64,000 nucleotides of DNA from Daldinia sp. FL1419 (Eukaryota; Ascomycota; Sordariomycetes; Xylariales; Hypoxylaceae), in the NCBI GenBank assembly GCA_025201765.1, contig MU623406.1, positions 124,001 through 188,000 of the forward strand, in the 5' to 3' direction. The translations under genes and the position numbers were made by a program. Under the pieces are notes generated by a model. It did not search any database, had not been told where the DNA came from, and saw nothing but the letters and a program-made list of their open reading frames with translations. Below are positions 34,159 through 45,620 of the stretch, piece by piece; within the stretch, counting starts at the first letter, position 1, and every line of letters begins with the position of its first letter.

Positions 34159-36966
34159 TTAAGGCGATCGTTCGACGTTCTTGTCAGCAACGGGGGCTTC
34201 TAGAGTGGAAATATCTGAGCTTGTTGGTGATTTGGCCTCCTCTAATACAATGCTTGGTGGTTTAAGAGAAGCCCCTGTTGGTTTTGCTGCCGCTGCCTTG
34301 TTCATCCTGCTCTTGGTATAATCACTCAAGCTAAGTTTTTTCTTTATTGGGCTGGGCTGAACCGCTACACCATTAACCGACGTTGGCGCAAATGGGCTAG
34401 GTAAATTACTACCGAAAAATGGTGACTGAGTCGGGGTGCCAGACGCAGACAACGGGGTCGTGACAGTAGGGGCTACCGTACCATTAAACGTAGGAACAGG
34501 TGGCATCTGAACACGTAATTCAGGCGACTTGTTTTTCATCGCTTTGGGTATTACCGGGATTGCAACCGAGGGGCCTTTTGTATCCGTCGGCGACACTGGC
34601 ACATCTTCCATTGAAACGTCATTCGGCGAATCAATTTGCGGTGAGGTGGGTTTATCCGGTTTTTCTACTTCAGAGACAGTCGTCTTCAGACTTTGTTCCG
34701 CTGTAAGGGAATCCAGGTCCATCTTAACGGCAGCAGATGCTACCGAGATAGGTGAGGAATAATGTGCCTTTCTCTTACGCTCCTCATCCGCCCGCAAACG
34801 ATGCCGGGATTCCAGTAAACGTTTCGAAAGGGATACGACTCGTCTCTTTGGCTTTGGTGTCTGAGAATCGCCACTGAACCATTCACCATCAACCGGATCT
34901 GTCTGAACAGAAACGTCGCAGTATTCGGGACGAACTCCCTGGGAAGGACGCCGCGCAGGAACTCGAGCAGACTGATTGTGTGAATCATCATGTTTGGAAT
35001 GGTTAGTTGTGCTCGGCGATACTGCACTGGATGGAGAACCAGACATGCTCCTCGAAGTACCGGCATCTACGTAACAACGTTCTGAAACCCCATTAGAAAG
35101 ACCTCCTTGATGGCTAAACGAACCTCTTGGTTTGGACTTCGCTGTGGGATTAGAATTGCCAGAACCATCTGATGTTCGCTTCTTTTTTCGGGGAGGCTGT
35201 TGCTGTTGCTCCATACGTCGAAATGAATCTTCAACCATTTGAACCTTGCGCTTGTCTCTGTCTGTGAGTCCTGTCAATACGCCTAGCGTATCAAAAGAAC
35301 CTTGCCGTGGTGCTGGGGTCATATCCCGACTGGGAGGTTTGCTACGGGAAGATCCAGAATCGTTATCCACACCGTCGTCACCATGACCCTCACTAGCGGC
35401 ACGGCTATTAGTCGCATGGTCGGTACTTGTTGGGGAGACAGCGTTTGCTTTAGTCTTTCGAGACTTCTTTTTCGCACTCTTAATTTCTTTTGCTTGTTGT
35501 TGTGGCTTAAGTATATAAGTTCGATGGAAACGAGCAAACGCACAATCTGGCCCCAAATCGCACGCACACCCGCCGTATTCAGAAAGGACAGCATGAACCC
35601 ACGAAGCAATGCTTTGGTATGTCTCCATCTCCTTTTCATTATATTCTGGTTGTGCGCCTGGTTCCTCGTCCCCAAGACCTAGTAACTGTTCCCATCTCCG
35701 AGCAACATCTTTTTGAAGATTGAATTCCCATGGTATAGTAATCTGCTCAGAAGGTGATATACGTCGATCGCTGACCAGCCAGAAGTGATACTCGGAGCCA
35801 TCGGATAAATATGTATCCAGCACGGCGTTGGGCTTGCAACTTCTTCGCACATAACGAGCAAGTGAGCCTTCTTTTCGGGTATCGATATAAATAGGAAGCA
35901 TAGGATGAAAAAAGACAAAAGGAAGCGGCGTGCTTAATTCCTGCCAACGATTCTCTGGATCCTCGCAGTACTCCTTTTGGATCCCAATTTGGCCATTTAA
36001 TTCCATCAACGGTATATTCTTGTCGATTGTCTCAGGCGTCCTAAGATGCTGCCAGTGAACAATGGTATCTGGCCCAACGGGCAACTTCCGAGACTCGACC
36101 CGGGGTAATGTCTTGAGCGAGTCGATATTGGGCGGTAAAGACTGGAAGACTTCGTCAAACTTGCATCCTGTTTCTGCTTTTAATTTGTCATGATCTCTCA
36201 GCCATAGTGATAGCACGTTTGATATAGAAAGACTGGCAAACGAATTCGTCTGGACAATAGGCACATCGCGGTCATCCTTGTACAAATTTAGGAAGGCATT
36301 TGAATATTGTATCTCAAGTTCATGGGGAAAATCTGGAGGCGTTGTAGCAGGACTGGGCGGATGACCGTGGGGATTTCCAGTTTTCTGTCCATAGGATGGA
36401 CTACGTTTCGGATTTTGTGAGCTGATTGATTGACTAGGCCGATGTGTGCTCTTGGACTTCTTATGTTGGTGTGTGGGAGGATGGTCTGTAGAGTATTTGG
36501 AATTGATATCGAGATTAATCTGGCCACTTAGTCCGAGGTCTGTTGGCTTAGTTTTCTTTTTTGTGGTCTTGGTCAGAGGCCGTTTGACTTTCCGCTCGGA
36601 TGCCTCCGTTGTGCTAGGCTTGCTCCGGCGTAGTTGTTGCCTATTAAAAGCGCCTTGCCGATCGAGCGGTCTGGGTTTGCACTCAACACACGAATGGGCA
36701 AAATCCTCCCGCAAGGCCTCATCGATATTGAGTGGATAGTAGCATTCGATATGCTGCCAGGTATCACATATCTCGCAATAAATAGTGTTCCCGTCATCGT
36801 CAGCGAAGTTGCAGATACACTTAATGGTGTACGGTTCTTCTTCGATCGCTCCCTGGGCCTTGGTCGAGACATGATTTGGCAAGGTAGGGGTGGATTTTGG
36901 GCTAAGGACGGCCGTCTGACTCGGAGTCACTGATTGCGTAGGCAAGGATGAGGTCCTGTCTGTCAT
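34159..36966 (-). CDS. PHD-finger and SET-domain protein, Set3 type
   Basis: Single exon, 935 aa. A PHD finger spans residues 50-96 with metal ligands C50, C52, C64, C67, H72, C75, C93 and C96. A SET domain spans about 320-415, including RYVRRSCKPNAVLDTYL and a final EQITIPWEF. The PHD-then-SET order and long disordered C terminus match the fungal Set3/Set4 and animal MLL5 group. Yeast and fission-yeast Set3 scaffold a histone deacetylase complex; this SET type generally lacks detectable methyltransferase activity. The core has RSCKPNA where active enzymes have NHSC-like residues, so a reader or scaffold role in chromatin is more likely than catalysis. The remaining 500 residues are basic, Ser/Pro-rich and probably disordered. 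ATG at 36966 is the first in frame. Confidence 0.9.
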   Translation of the reverse strand: MTDRTSSLPTQSVTPSQTAVLSPKSTPTLPNHVSTKAQGAIEEEPYTIKCICNFADDDGNTIYCEICDTWQHIECYYPLNIDEALREDFAHSCVECKPRPLDRQGAFNRQQLRRSKPSTTEASERKVKRPLTKTTKKKTKPTDLGLSGQINLDINSKYSTDHPPTHQHKKSKSTHRPSQSISSQNPKRSPSYGQKTGNPHGHPPSPATTPPDFPHELEIQYSNAFLNLYKDDRDVPIVQTNSFASLSISNVLSLWLRDHDKLKAETGCKFDEVFQSLPPNIDSLKTLPRVESRKLPVGPDTIVHWQHLRTPETIDKNIPLMELNGQIGIQKEYCEDPENRWQELSTPLPFVFFHPMLPIYIDTRKEGSLARYVRRSCKPNAVLDTYLSDGSEYHFWLVSDRRISPSEQITIPWEFNLQKDVARRWEQLLGLGDEEPGAQPEYNEKEMETYQSIASWVHAVLSEYGGCACDLGPDCAFARFHRTYILKPQQQAKEIKSAKKKSRKTKANAVSPTSTDHATNSRAASEGHGDDGVDNDSGSSRSKPPSRDMTPAPRQGSFDTLGVLTGLTDRDKRKVQMVEDSFRRMEQQQQPPRKKKRTSDGSGNSNPTAKSKPRGSFSHQGGLSNGVSERCYVDAGTSRSMSGSPSSAVSPSTTNHSKHDDSHNQSARVPARRPSQGVRPEYCDVSVQTDPVDGEWFSGDSQTPKPKRRVVSLSKRLLESRHRLRADEERKRKAHYSSPISVASAAVKMDLDSLTAEQSLKTTVSEVEKPDKPTSPQIDSPNDVSMEDVPVSPTDTKGPSVAIPVIPKAMKNKSPELRVQMPPVPTFNGTVAPTVTTPLSASGTPTQSPFFGSNLPSPFAPTSVNGVAVQPSPIKKKLSLSDYTKSRMNKAAAAKPTGASLKPPSIVLEEAKSPTSSDISTLEAPVADKNVERSP

Positions 36967-38300
36967 AATCTAACATGCACCCCACAAGGTGATTGTCGAC
37001 GAGGTATACGTAGGGAAATGGTGGTTTATCGTTGAAGCCCGGATGGCATGACGACGAATCCGGGTACGACGTGGAGGTAATCGACTTCTCGGGACTCGAA
37101 TATTCGGAAACGACTGGCAAGGAAATCATATGTCGGTATCGAAAGGCTGCAGATCAGTGCGCGGCGCGTTGAGAGGATTGTTGTTGTTGTGTAGTAGACC
37201 TTGACACGTCCAGACTCGAAAAAATGGGCGCAAGTGTGAGTAGACAAAGAACAACCCCGGAAACAAAAGAAAACTCGGCGTCTTGACGTAGAACGGATAA
37301 GAGAATCCGGTCGTGTGATGGTAAATACCGAAGGGGTGTATCCCAATAGAGCGTGTTGGATAAAACGGTAAGAATGGTGATTCAAGAACGTGGTCGCGAA
37401 AGGGACGTGGCGACGGGAAATGTCAATTTCGAGCTTTTTCGGTTTCCTTGGCTTGGGGAAGAATGCGCCTCGAAGAAGAATGGAATTGGAACGGATCGGG
37501 GGTGAATGATGAGTTCGGAATTAAGTTTAAGTTCAGGAGTATCTCGAAAGATTCGACGCTTGGGGAGACCAGGAGGATGTAATTCGTGTTTGACTTGTTC
37601 GAGAAGATTGAGGATGAGGGACGGGAAGAGAATTGAGGAGTACGAGAAGGGAGAGAGCAGAATAGAGAATAGGCAGGGTGTAGGTAGGGTGGGAAAGAGA
37701 GCGAGAATGCGCACCAAGCAAAGAGAGTGATTACCTTACCTCTAGGCCTTGGGGTTAGGTACCTCCTACCTACTACCCTACCAGGCCTATCTGTCTCTAC
37801 TACCTGCTGGGCTGGCCTGTCCTGCCTGCCCTGCAAGAGCGGAGAGGTAGCGCGAAGCGTTGCAGGGCGCCTGCAGCTTCTACTGACAATTTTGAGTAGT
37901 GGTGCGTGCACCGAAGCCAATTGGCGTGGGAACAAAAACGGGAAAATTAGTGTCTTCGAAGACCAGTAAAAACAGTAGTACATACTGATGTACTTGTACA
38001 ATAGTGCTGTGGTGCAGCAACAGTGCCCCATCACGCACTCTTTCGTGTGGCTGCTGCTAAGAGCGGGTTTTGCGGGGCCACTTTTTTTTACCTCTCTTTT
38101 TGCAAGATAGGAATTTTTTGGGGGCCCGTCAAAACTCACTTGGATCTTGCCATCACACTGGTGAGAGTTACGGTACCCGTAACCAGTAAAAGCGGGGAGA
38201 TATTGAAAATAGAGAATAGAAAGCGGAGGCAAGAAGGAAATCAAATAGAAAGAATTGAAAGACGTACCAACCTGTTTTACTTAGGTGTACATTAGTGAAT
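36967..38300. other. Presumed long 5' leader/promoter of the Set3-type gene
   Basis: On the minus strand this region is strongly pyrimidine-rich (37430-37720), typical of a long fungal 5' leader. Several overlapping frames, the longest 273 codons (37423-38244 minus), are low complexity with no recognisable domain and are not called as genes. Confidence 0.5.
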
Positions 38301-40794
38301 CCGTAACCAAAAATTTGATAATAACGATAACGATAAGAAAGCGTGGGCCATATTTGATATCAAGTAAAAAAAATTTGCGCTTAGCTGCAAAAAGCAAAGC
38401 TCGTAGAAAAGGAAAGGATTGAGGGAGATGAGAGAGTGCGCAAGAACGAGAGAAGCTGAAGCTGGGGGGAAAGAGGAGGGAAGCAACTTACCTGCAGTGC
38501 ATTGCGCATTGGGCAATCCTCGAGACAGGGACTAATCCGAAAGAGGTATGGGGCCACGACGCACAAATTTAATCCAATGAAATTAGCCGCTTATGCTTGT
38601 ACTTCCTGCAACTTTTTTTTTGTTACCAGGCACTCCGAGGCATCAAAGAAACGGGCTCCGGCTTCCATCACCACAGCCCCGGAGGAAAATAGCGCGTAAA
38701 AGGAAGGGCCGTCATTTATTGTAGCGAGTCGATCAAAGTCGGATTCAAAAGAGGTTAACGAATAAATTTTCGAAATTCCGTATGAAAACTTCATCGTCTG
38801 ATTTTTGAAAGGATCTTTGAAATAATTTATTCTGAATGGGTAAAAAACTATTTCCGCTGTAATCTAGGCAAATCAATGCAACGATGGTAGAATACGTAAA
38901 GTGTCATAGAATTAAAGAAAAAACAAATCCACCATGGTGATAGATAGAGTGATTGATGGGAAGGGCACAGATGGGCAGCACGCATAGTAGTGGATGATAT
39001 GTCTTCGCAGGTACAAGCCTGCAATAAGAGGGGAAAGGAATTTATGTCATGACGAAAGAGTTAGCGGAGGAAGCTTTGTCTAGAGAAAAGTTGGGTCTGG
39101 GTCATCCTTGACACAGTGTGTAGCAGAAGGGAAGAAAGGAGCAAGGGGTATTCTAAGATGGCCAATTGCTAGCCATAATGTGACTGGTTTGGATGGCAAG
39201 ATGGTTAGCCGAAACTTGGAATCAAAGGACATTTAAGGGCGGGGTTATGCATATGGGACGGTTAAGTTATTACGGTTATCCATACTGTATTACGGTAGCT
39301 TCGGTGGGTACCGTAACAAGTAATGATAAAAAACGGATAAAAACGGATTACTTACTAGACAGTAAAAATTGGCCATAACTACCTAGCGAATAGGTAACTC
39401 GGACATGGAATCGGGTTCGTTACCTATAACCACAAGGGAGAAGTGGTAAGTGGGTGCACAGACCAGCTTACCTAAAATAGCAAAAGTTAAGTCAAATAAC
39501 GAAGTACCCAATGCGCTACTATCCAATACGGTTTAGGTTATATCCAGACACGGTCTAGTTTTGTTTTTCATAGTAAATCGTGTGAGGAAAGTTCCAAAAT
39601 TCGATATTTTGCATGCAAGATTTGACAAAATGTAATATAAATTTGGTATGGATCGGATTTGTTATATAGTAGATTCATTATGGTCAGGTTGTACGTTCAG
39701 CACTTGTATCATGTCAAAACTTCAATATTAATAAAAAGACCACGAAATTTTCAAATCAGAACACGAACGCGTATTAGGTAGGCGGCAAAACTTGTGAAAT
39801 GATATCCCGCCACCCTTGTGTAAATTTACCACTACTATTAATATGTCAACCAGCACCAGGTTGCTTTCGCTCACCAATTAAATAGTTATTACGAAGGTCT
39901 TGATAAGATTCGGCAAAGCTTCTTCCTTTCTCGTGGAAGATAACGAATTTAATGATTCATCTCTCATTTGTGCGCGTACTTGCGTGCTCGCATACTACGT
40001 TAAATGTCTACACGACGCAAAGTCTATAACAAGTAGAGAGATCTAGGCCGGGTGAGAAATAAAAACAATTTCTCAAGAAAGCGGGGGAAAGACTCCGGTA
40101 CGTTACTCTCCTGCACTATGTAATAGGTATTCCATCAACATATCCCACTTGGATATCCCACTTGGATGATGGTATATAATTGGGTTGTTTGCTAGGGAGT
40201 CGAGTTCCTGGCTTCCAACCATAAGAGTTAAACGTTCCGTTTCGCTGCGTTGACCCGGACTTGCGGCATTCTTCCTGTAAGATGACCGTGTGATAAACCC
40301 TGAAATCGCTTTTGATTCGTGAGCGAGCCGGCAGAGCCTCGCTTTTAAAGGGTCACAGATACATGAGATACAATATGGCTGTTTCGAGGTGCATTCTTGA
40401 CCGCCAGTCTGCCTCTCCAGTCACCATTCATCCATTTGCGTCTAGAAGACGAAGCTGTTTGGCTATACATATATCGATCAATACGGCTGCGTGCGTTGAG
40501 CGTCTCGGCCAAGATCCGACGCTTGGCTTACAAGTCGCATCCCGGGTCTACAAATGCATGAAATCGTGGCTATGCTTGCAAGTCTGATCTCGCATGCCCA
40601 ATCATCAATCTGTGCGGAGTCCAGAAGCCTGTATATTAAATCTCATCAATGGATCGGACCCCTCGATTACTTTGCATTGTTCATTCTTCCGACCCCAGAA
40701 CTAGGCAGACGTTGTGATGGAAGCACTTTCGTCACTCGCCCTGCATTTAAACACCACCCTTTCTTCTTTTTCTTTTTCTTCGTGCTGAGCTAGA

Positions 40795-40821
40795 CTGGCG
40801 GTGCTGGCGGTGCTGGCGGTG
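40795..40821. repeat. 9-bp tandem repeat, three units of CTGGCGGTG
   Basis: Three exact consecutive copies, followed by GTAAC. Not in a supported coding region. Confidence 0.9.
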
Positions 40822-41812
40822 GTAACACGACATCGCGGTTCCGATGGCAAATACAGCGTGCCTACCTGCCTGCCTCCTAATCATAAAACGTCTAAACCTG
40901 GTAGAATCCTGACACACCTCTACACAACGGAGTGAGTAATATATTGATGTAACTGCTACGTGAACTTTTGGATGGTCAGTCTCATAGTTTTAGCTTGCTT
41001 ATTGCGACACTACTATGTATCCTACTGTACGATACCTACCCCTACACTAGGTAGAAATAATTACGGATAATTATCCCAGGCCTATCCATTTAGGTAGGAT
41101 TGCCGACGTTTAGAAGATACCAGTTAATCAAAGTACAAACCTTCTACGCCGTGGCTATTAACCTACCTACCTAGTCAGTATTCTCAGCAGATCCGGATCA
41201 TTATCTTGACGTATTCTCTTCGAATAGATACTGAGTTTTACTGAAACCACAATCCCGTGGGGTACCGGTGTGGCCAGGGAGGGGGCCCATGCATAAAGAG
41301 CTACGAGTGATCTCGGCTTTTATAAAGATTAATCTGACGTAGTTAGCTGAGAAGTGATAGAGCATGAGGTGATAGGGTATGCTCTGGTAGAATTCCACGA
41401 GACGCCAGTCCTTTGTGCCTAGAAACGCGTCAGCGCATGTAGAATACACCAGGGCGGCGACGCAGGCACAGTTACCAGTTACTTTTAAATAAGATTGAAA
41501 TACCTAACCAGACCAAGAGGATTTGGTGACGGAGCTCCGCCAAAGGTCCCTTCAAACATGTTACATTGGTCCGACGAGAGATAGTTACAATTGGCTCATA
41601 CAAACTTCGTGACGAATCATAATAACACAACAAATGAACCGTTGATAATATACTAAAGAGGTACATTTGAATCTGAGTACAGTCTACGAGATTAATGAGG
41701 CTTATGTACATTGTGTAAGGGGTCTTGCTAGAAATGACTGACTGTTGAAGAAGGCAACGTCAGAGATATAATACCGAGTTGCAAAGCCCGAACGTATGCC
41801 TATTTGTTATGA

Positions 41813-42030
41813 TGGTTGAGACTCAACACTACCATGTGGAGACTGAGCCGTTGGGGTATGAAGTTGTATTATTCACGGAGGGCGACGTCTAGAAAGCTTA
41901 GGAGTCACGGTGCTCTTGAAATGGAAGTGTGTCGCGTGTTATTGCACATCGATATCTATATCCTCCAGAAGGTCCCAAAGTGCTGGTCTGAGCCTTGGTT
42001 GAATCGACCTCATGTTTATCTGAAAGTACA
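41813..42030 (+). pseudogene. Possible cupin-like remnant
   Basis: From the ATG at 41812-41814 one frame reads VETQHYHVETEPLGYEVVLF, with the H-x-H spacing of a cupin metal site, then stops. After two more stops the same frame gives a VSRVIAHRYLYPPEGPKVLV segment, resembling the second half of a cupin barrel, and further stops follow. No start-to-stop gene can be formed. The resemblance is weak and may be chance. Confidence 0.22.
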
Positions 42031-42341
42031 TATTCCTAGATACCCTCTCAAGAGCAACTACCTAACTCATTTTTTACACAATTAGCAAATTATCCAACAA
42101 TCCAGATCCATTTATTTCCGACTTTCGTACCGCGCGCTATTTGTTGATATCGTATATTGTGCATCGTTGTTTTCGAGACAAACAAGTTATCATCAAATCC
42201 AACGTCTTCTTCATAGCATCGCGTAAAGCGATAGCCATAATGAAAACAGGTGTAGGACATCAAAAATTACGGGAACTACGATCCACGAAGGATAATAGAA
42301 GAGGGTCAACTCCGCGATGTGCAATGCAGGTTTCCCCCCTT

Positions 42342-42371
42342 AAGAGCCCTTATTCTTGAGCAAGGGCTCTT
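42342..42371. repeat. Perfect 10-bp inverted repeat with 10-nt loop
   Basis: AAGAGCCCTT, loop ATTCTTGAGC, AAGGGCTCTT. It could form a stable hairpin in RNA or DNA. No adjacent gene explains it. Confidence 0.85.
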
Positions 42372-43064
42372 CTCCCAAGGTAAGTATGAAGAAAAAAAGA
42401 GAAGAAAACATTTACCAAAAGAAGGAAGAGAAAGCAGCTTTTTATGTCTAACTGAAGACCCACATAAAGAGGCTAGCGATTTTAGTACCTCAGAGATACT
42501 TAGGTAGGTATCTGTGTACCTTTAATTTGTTCTGTTCCCGTCCTTTGAAGCCAAGGTTTCTTGAAAAAACCGGCGCCGAACTAACAGATACTCGATGTAC
42601 ACTACATACAAACAGGAAGGCAATTTTGGCCCACTATTGCATTTGCCTCCACTGCTTAGCGTCTTCTAATCGGAGCAAATCTCGAAGCTAATTATGTCGA
42701 TCTCTATGTATATATACTTCGCATATCAAGACCTTCGTCATAACTGGAGCCTCCAACATCAACATCAACATCGACATCGATTAAATAGAACTTCCATACA
42801 CCTGTGTTGCTTCAAAAATCTAAGCAGCTAGAACCTATGGCGTATATAGTGGATGTGAACTATTTAGCACGGCTCTGGTTGACTTCTACATAATATACGA
42901 CATTTAATACGCAGACCGTGCTCTGTAGGTCAAAGCAATGGTTAGGTTCCATGTTATTCGACATTACACACATTACGCATTGCACATTAAGACTTTATAC
43001 TATCTAGTTAGTATCGCCAATGTCAAAACGGCAGAGTGACCCAATCGCCTCTAAACTTTTACGC

Positions 43065-45620
43065 TTAGCGAAACTCGCGGCCACTATGAGCCGTACCGCA
43101 TCGATGGCCCGGTCCGAGCAACGGTAGAAACCCCGACTCGGAAGGATTCTCAGATGATGTTGGCTGCGGGTCTTGGAACCCCTCGGATCCTAATTCTGCT
43201 CCGGGGAGAACCTCTGAATTTTCCTCCTTGATGATATCCGCTGCCTGTTCCCTCATGGGTATCAGTACCGTGACCTCTTCGATAACTAGCTTATATGAGA
43301 AGGGATACTACTTGCCTTTTCACCGATCGCGTATATCGTAGCTTGGATGTGTGCGCCTGGTATCAGTGGTATGACACCCGCATCGACGACTCTTAGATTC
43401 TTCGTCCCGTATACCCTCAGTGTCGGGTCGACTACTCCGCCATAGGCTAGTGGCAACATAGATGTCGTACCGCTGAAATGAAACCCGGTTGTGATTTTAC
43501 TCCGCATCGCCTCGTCGAGTGCTGTTTGGTTTCGTGCTTCCGCCACCCCAAATCCAGGTTGAGGTACTGGCTTCAGTGCAGCCATTGATGGCGTTTGTAT
43601 CAGACGATCGTTGACTTCCAGCCCGATGAGTAGCAAGTTACAGTCCACCGGATGTGAGCAAAACTGTGGGTCGATAATAGGTTGGGAATTTTCAAACATA
43701 GACGACGACTTCGCCGTGATTGTGCCTCGAGAGAACGGCTGCATTGCGCTTATTGCCAACTGGCCCCAGGATGTGGACATTAACTCGTATGCTGGTGTAT
43801 CGGTTCGCGCAAGAATAAATAATAACTCGGCTTGCTGGGCGGCGTATCCCGTGCGAAGTGTTGTATCGTACGAGGACGGTAGGGTGCTTGTGCCAGCCGC
43901 GTCATCTAATACTTCCTGGACACGGTCTGTTATCCATTCTAAAGCAGGCAAGGCAATAGCATTTACCATCGGTGCTGTCCAAGGCCCTGTTATGTATAAG
44001 TGTCCGTGATAAGGATGCTTCTGGTAAGGAGACGAACCTGTGCGGTTGGCTAAATATTCTTCCCGAACGGCATCCCGCATGTTTCCTACAATATCCCGTG
44101 CTGAAAACACGTCTGGTGAAGTATCTTCTCAATGGTTAACGAAACGAGCTAGGATATTAGAAGCCGATAATACTTACAGTCATAGACGGGCTGTAGTGTG
44201 GGATGGTCTTGCAAGTTGCTTCCTACCCCAGGTAGGTCAACTGCAACATCAACTCCTAAATTTCTCAGAAGCTTCGCCGGCCCAATACCGGAGACCTGCA
44301 GTAAAACAGGCGAGAAAATCGAACCAGCAGCAAGAATTACCTCCTTCCTACACGTGGTTGTGATACGGTCGGCTGTCTGGCTAGCAGCGAACTACAGCGG
44401 GAGATGGGTTTAGCAAAGGGGTATTGTGGGGAGTAGTGAAATGGATTAGGTACTTACCTTAACGCCGGTTAGTTTTAAGGCAGAAACACCGGGGGTACGG
44501 GTTGAGTTTGAAAACCTTTCGCTATCCTTATTATGTAGGATACGGGTCACGGTGTGACCAGTGACGAGGTGTAGGTTAGGGCGTTCCAAGACGGGATCGA
44601 GGTACGCGGCGCGCGCATCAGACCGAGACTGATTCTCCGCGGTCATGCTACTAGGGACTATGCAGGCACCCGTAGCGTTCCCGCTATTCGGATCTTCATT
44701 AGTGGGTATTCCGAGCTCTTGAATACCACCGAGGAAGTTGTCTACACGTTCATCCAATCAATATAACAATCGATGAAATGGGGTTGTGACGTACAAGATT
44801 GGTTATAAAAGTAGTTCGGGTACCCAACCTCGACCGGTCCCTGGCGGCCATGCTTATCGGTGACTGGAAAGATGCCTTTGGGGGTCTCTCGTATCGACTT
44901 TTTGCCAAGTGTAGAATAGCTCTCGGTCTGCGTTTGTATGCATCAGCTCATGATGTTTAGTTCGGCAAGACCAAGGGGCCACGGGAGTGCCTTGACTCAC
45001 CTTTCGAAAATACGGTAAAAGATCCATCCATCCCCAGCCGGGGTTGCCAAGATGCTCCCAGGCGTCGAAACCTGCCGCTGAGCCTCTTGTCCAAACGAGG
45101 CCATTGACTATCGTGCTGCCGCCAACCGCCCTTCCTTGACTGAAGATTCGGGTTTCCCCATCAAGGAACCTTTGTGGCGCCATTTCCAGTTTCACCTCAT
45201 ATCTACGCGGATCTTCGAACCCAACGTTCCCGGGTATTGAAACATCTTCGGCACGATCATCGCTAAGTAGGTTGCGCAGTTAGTTATGGGATAGGAGATA
45301 AAAAGGGCGGGTACACCCTTATCGAAAGAGATACTGGAACATACAGATCACCAGATTCTATTACCAGTACAGACACTATCATGAACGTGTTAATTATACG
45401 GTCGTTTTCGAATCGATTTTAACAGCTTACCAGACGCGTTCTCCGATAGGCGGTTGGCAACCACCAGCCCACCTATCCCTGCTCCAACAATTATGTAGTC
45501 GTAGCTATCTTGGAGCGACAAGGAGCCATTGGTCTCCGGGAGAACGCGTATGCCAGACGCGAACGGTAGCAAAAAGCTGCTAGTATAAGCAAGGGCGGTA
45601 GCTATCGTAACGGTCAACAT
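43065..45620 (-). CDS. Secreted GMC oxidoreductase
   Basis: Eight exons on the minus strand: 45620-45431, 45375-45345, 45262-45001, 44927-44795, 44741-44458, 44391-44178, 44112-43316 and 43244-43065, giving 696 aa with agreeing phases throughout. A signal peptide (about 1-24) precedes the FAD-binding motif YIIVGAGIGGLVVANRLSE. Further GMC signatures are GRAVGGSTIVNGLVWTRG, LAAGSIFSPVLLQVSGIGP, the catalytic-His region GFHFSGTTSMLP and the C-terminal PGAHIQATIYAIGEKAADII. Such flavoenzymes oxidise alcohols, sugars or aryl alcohols outside the cell and yield H2O2. Exon 2 is only 31 nt. The last intron uses a GC donor (AAG/GCAAGT at 43315), needed to join GEK to AADIIKEE. The ~50-residue extension after that is unusual. 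Aryl-alcohol oxidase, glucose oxidase or dehydrogenase cannot be distinguished by reading. Confidence 0.9.

Larger units (their letters stand above)
38301..43064. other. Gene-poor interval, 4.8 kb
   Basis: No intact gene found. Seen: a duplicated 15-mer ATCCCACTTGGATAT near 40142-40168, the 9-bp tandem at 40795-40821, a possible cupin remnant near 41813 and a perfect hairpin at 42342-42371. Base composition is ordinary, so this is not another RIP-degraded element. Non-coding transcripts cannot be judged by reading. Confidence 0.5.

Noticed and set aside
34500..36933. Several frames antisense to the Set3-type gene
   Set aside because: All overlap a well-supported 935-aa coding frame and show no independent domain.
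37423..38244. 273-codon open frame on the minus strand upstream of the Set3-type gene
   Set aside because: Low-complexity Ser/Pro/Phe-rich product with no domain; it lies in a pyrimidine-rich leader where long chance frames are expected, and other frames there are open too.
41201..41711. Two minus-strand frames of 79-82 codons in the gene-poor interval
   Set aside because: No recognisable domain, no splice structure joining them, and ordinary intergenic composition.
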